A model generated the notes under the pieces. That model was not told the origin of the DNA. It was given only the letters and a program-made list of their open reading frames with translations, and ran no database searches. A stretch of 64,000 bases of DNA from Clostridium zeae. GTDB lineage: Bacteria > Bacillota > Clostridia > Clostridiales > Clostridiaceae. The DNA lies in NCBI RefSeq assembly GCF_017312485.1, contig NZ_BMBA01000009.1, positions 7,154-71,153 on the forward strand, in the 5' to 3' direction. Made by a program: the position numbers and the translations under genes. Below are positions 63,690-64,000 of this stretch, in pieces. Each line of letters starts with the position of its first letter. Position 1 is the first letter of the stretch.

Positions 63690-64000
63690 ATGGAATATCA
63701 GTTAATAAGATCTAAAAGAAAGACCGTAGCGATAGAAGTAAAAGAGGATAGAATAATCATAAAATGTCCTTATAATTGTTCGAAGCAATACATAGATAGT
63801 CTCATTGATAAGAATAGAGTATGGATTGAAGAGACACATAGGAAGGTAATGGGTAAGAAAGCTAACAAGCTAACATATAAAGAAGGGCAAAACGTTTATT
63901 ATATGGGTGTGCCATATGAAATAAAAATTATTAAGGGAATAAGAAATTCATTAGAATTTGATGGGGATAAATTTAAATTTACAATTATGAGTTCTCAATT
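63690..64000 (+). CDS. YgjP-like M48 metallopeptidase family protein, N-terminal part
   Basis: 103 residues are visible from ATG 63690, with CAGGAG ahead; the gene runs off the right edge. The start YQLIRSKRKTVAIEVKEDRIIIKCP followed by WIEETHRKV and YMGVPYEIKI matches the N-terminal half of YgjP/DUF45 proteins, whose zinc motif (HELxH) would lie beyond the window. Function is therefore from family resemblance only. Confidence 0.75.
   Translation, partial: MEYQLIRSKRKTVAIEVKEDRIIIKCPYNCSKQYIDSLIDKNRVWIEETHRKVMGKKANKLTYKEGQNVYYMGVPYEIKIIKGIRNSLEFDGDKFKFTIMSSQ

Noticed and set aside
1-64000. CRISPR array, rRNA, tRNA, prophage or intact insertion sequence
   Set aside because: No regularly spaced direct repeats with unique spacers, no transposase or phage structural genes and no tRNA-like cloverleaf with a CCA end were seen. 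The dispersed repeats are short, structured and carry no gene.

Overview
The window is low-GC, AT-rich DNA from a spore-forming member of the Firmicutes, most likely a Clostridium sensu stricto (cluster I) species. The evidence is strong GGAGG-type ribosome sites, T-box and PyrR leaders, a csp-sleC spore-germination pair, a CcpA-like regulator, type III glutamine synthetase, a FloA flotillin operon and an H-NOX chemoreceptor. I see no rRNA, tRNA, CRISPR array or intact insertion sequence. Genes lie on both strands in short operons, most of them closed by recognisable hairpin terminators.

Layout. 1-5945: the distal part of a transport cluster cut by the left edge. It has a SpoIIM-like tail, a 513-residue polytopic membrane protein, an ABC ATPase, a second SpoIIM-like protein, and a HlyD/MacB-like adaptor-ATPase-permease trio. 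The gene set resembles circular-bacteriocin maturation and immunity clusters. 6135-10868: DUF2164, hisS with an attenuator-like leader, tyrS behind a Tyr T-box, and a 3-methyladenine glycosylase. 11092-16954: a proline-rich protein, then carAB behind a PyrR attenuator that encodes a possible 29-residue peptide and a second, possibly arginine-controlled promoter. 17149-23738: an SOS-controlled YciI-like gene, an HD-GYP protein, and two divergent glutamine synthetases. 23900-27212: murI, a STAS-like protein, cyclophilin, DUF3783 and an XRE regulator.

27315-32701: a fused double-subtilase Csp protein, apparently starting at ATA, followed by sleC; together they form the spore-cortex germination protease cascade. 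32930-37966: an H-NOX methyl-accepting chemotaxis protein with the full oxygen-pocket residues, then an OmpR-type two-component system. 38326-49264: MFS transporter, PflX-like radical SAM enzyme, YkvI-like transporter, lipoprotein, YhcC-like radical SAM protein, MsmX-type ATPase with a CdaR/PucR-like regulator, RlmI-like methyltransferase and a sensor kinase. 49396-52237: NfeD, FloA and a third protein, followed by a LytTR regulator that may partner the kinase upstream. 52265-60605: small membrane and regulatory proteins, DUF1643, CHAP protein, BFD-like ferredoxin, ileS behind an Ile T-box, small ORFs and a rhodanese. 61136-64000: the CcpA-like regulator, a DUF5050-like protein, and the start of a YgjP-like metallopeptidase.

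Three families of dispersed, structured intergenic repeats (called R1, R2 and R3 here) recur through the window. They are not explained by the genes. R1 has inverted termini like a MITE. R2 joins a terminator to a second conserved hairpin, and its stem arms covary between copies.
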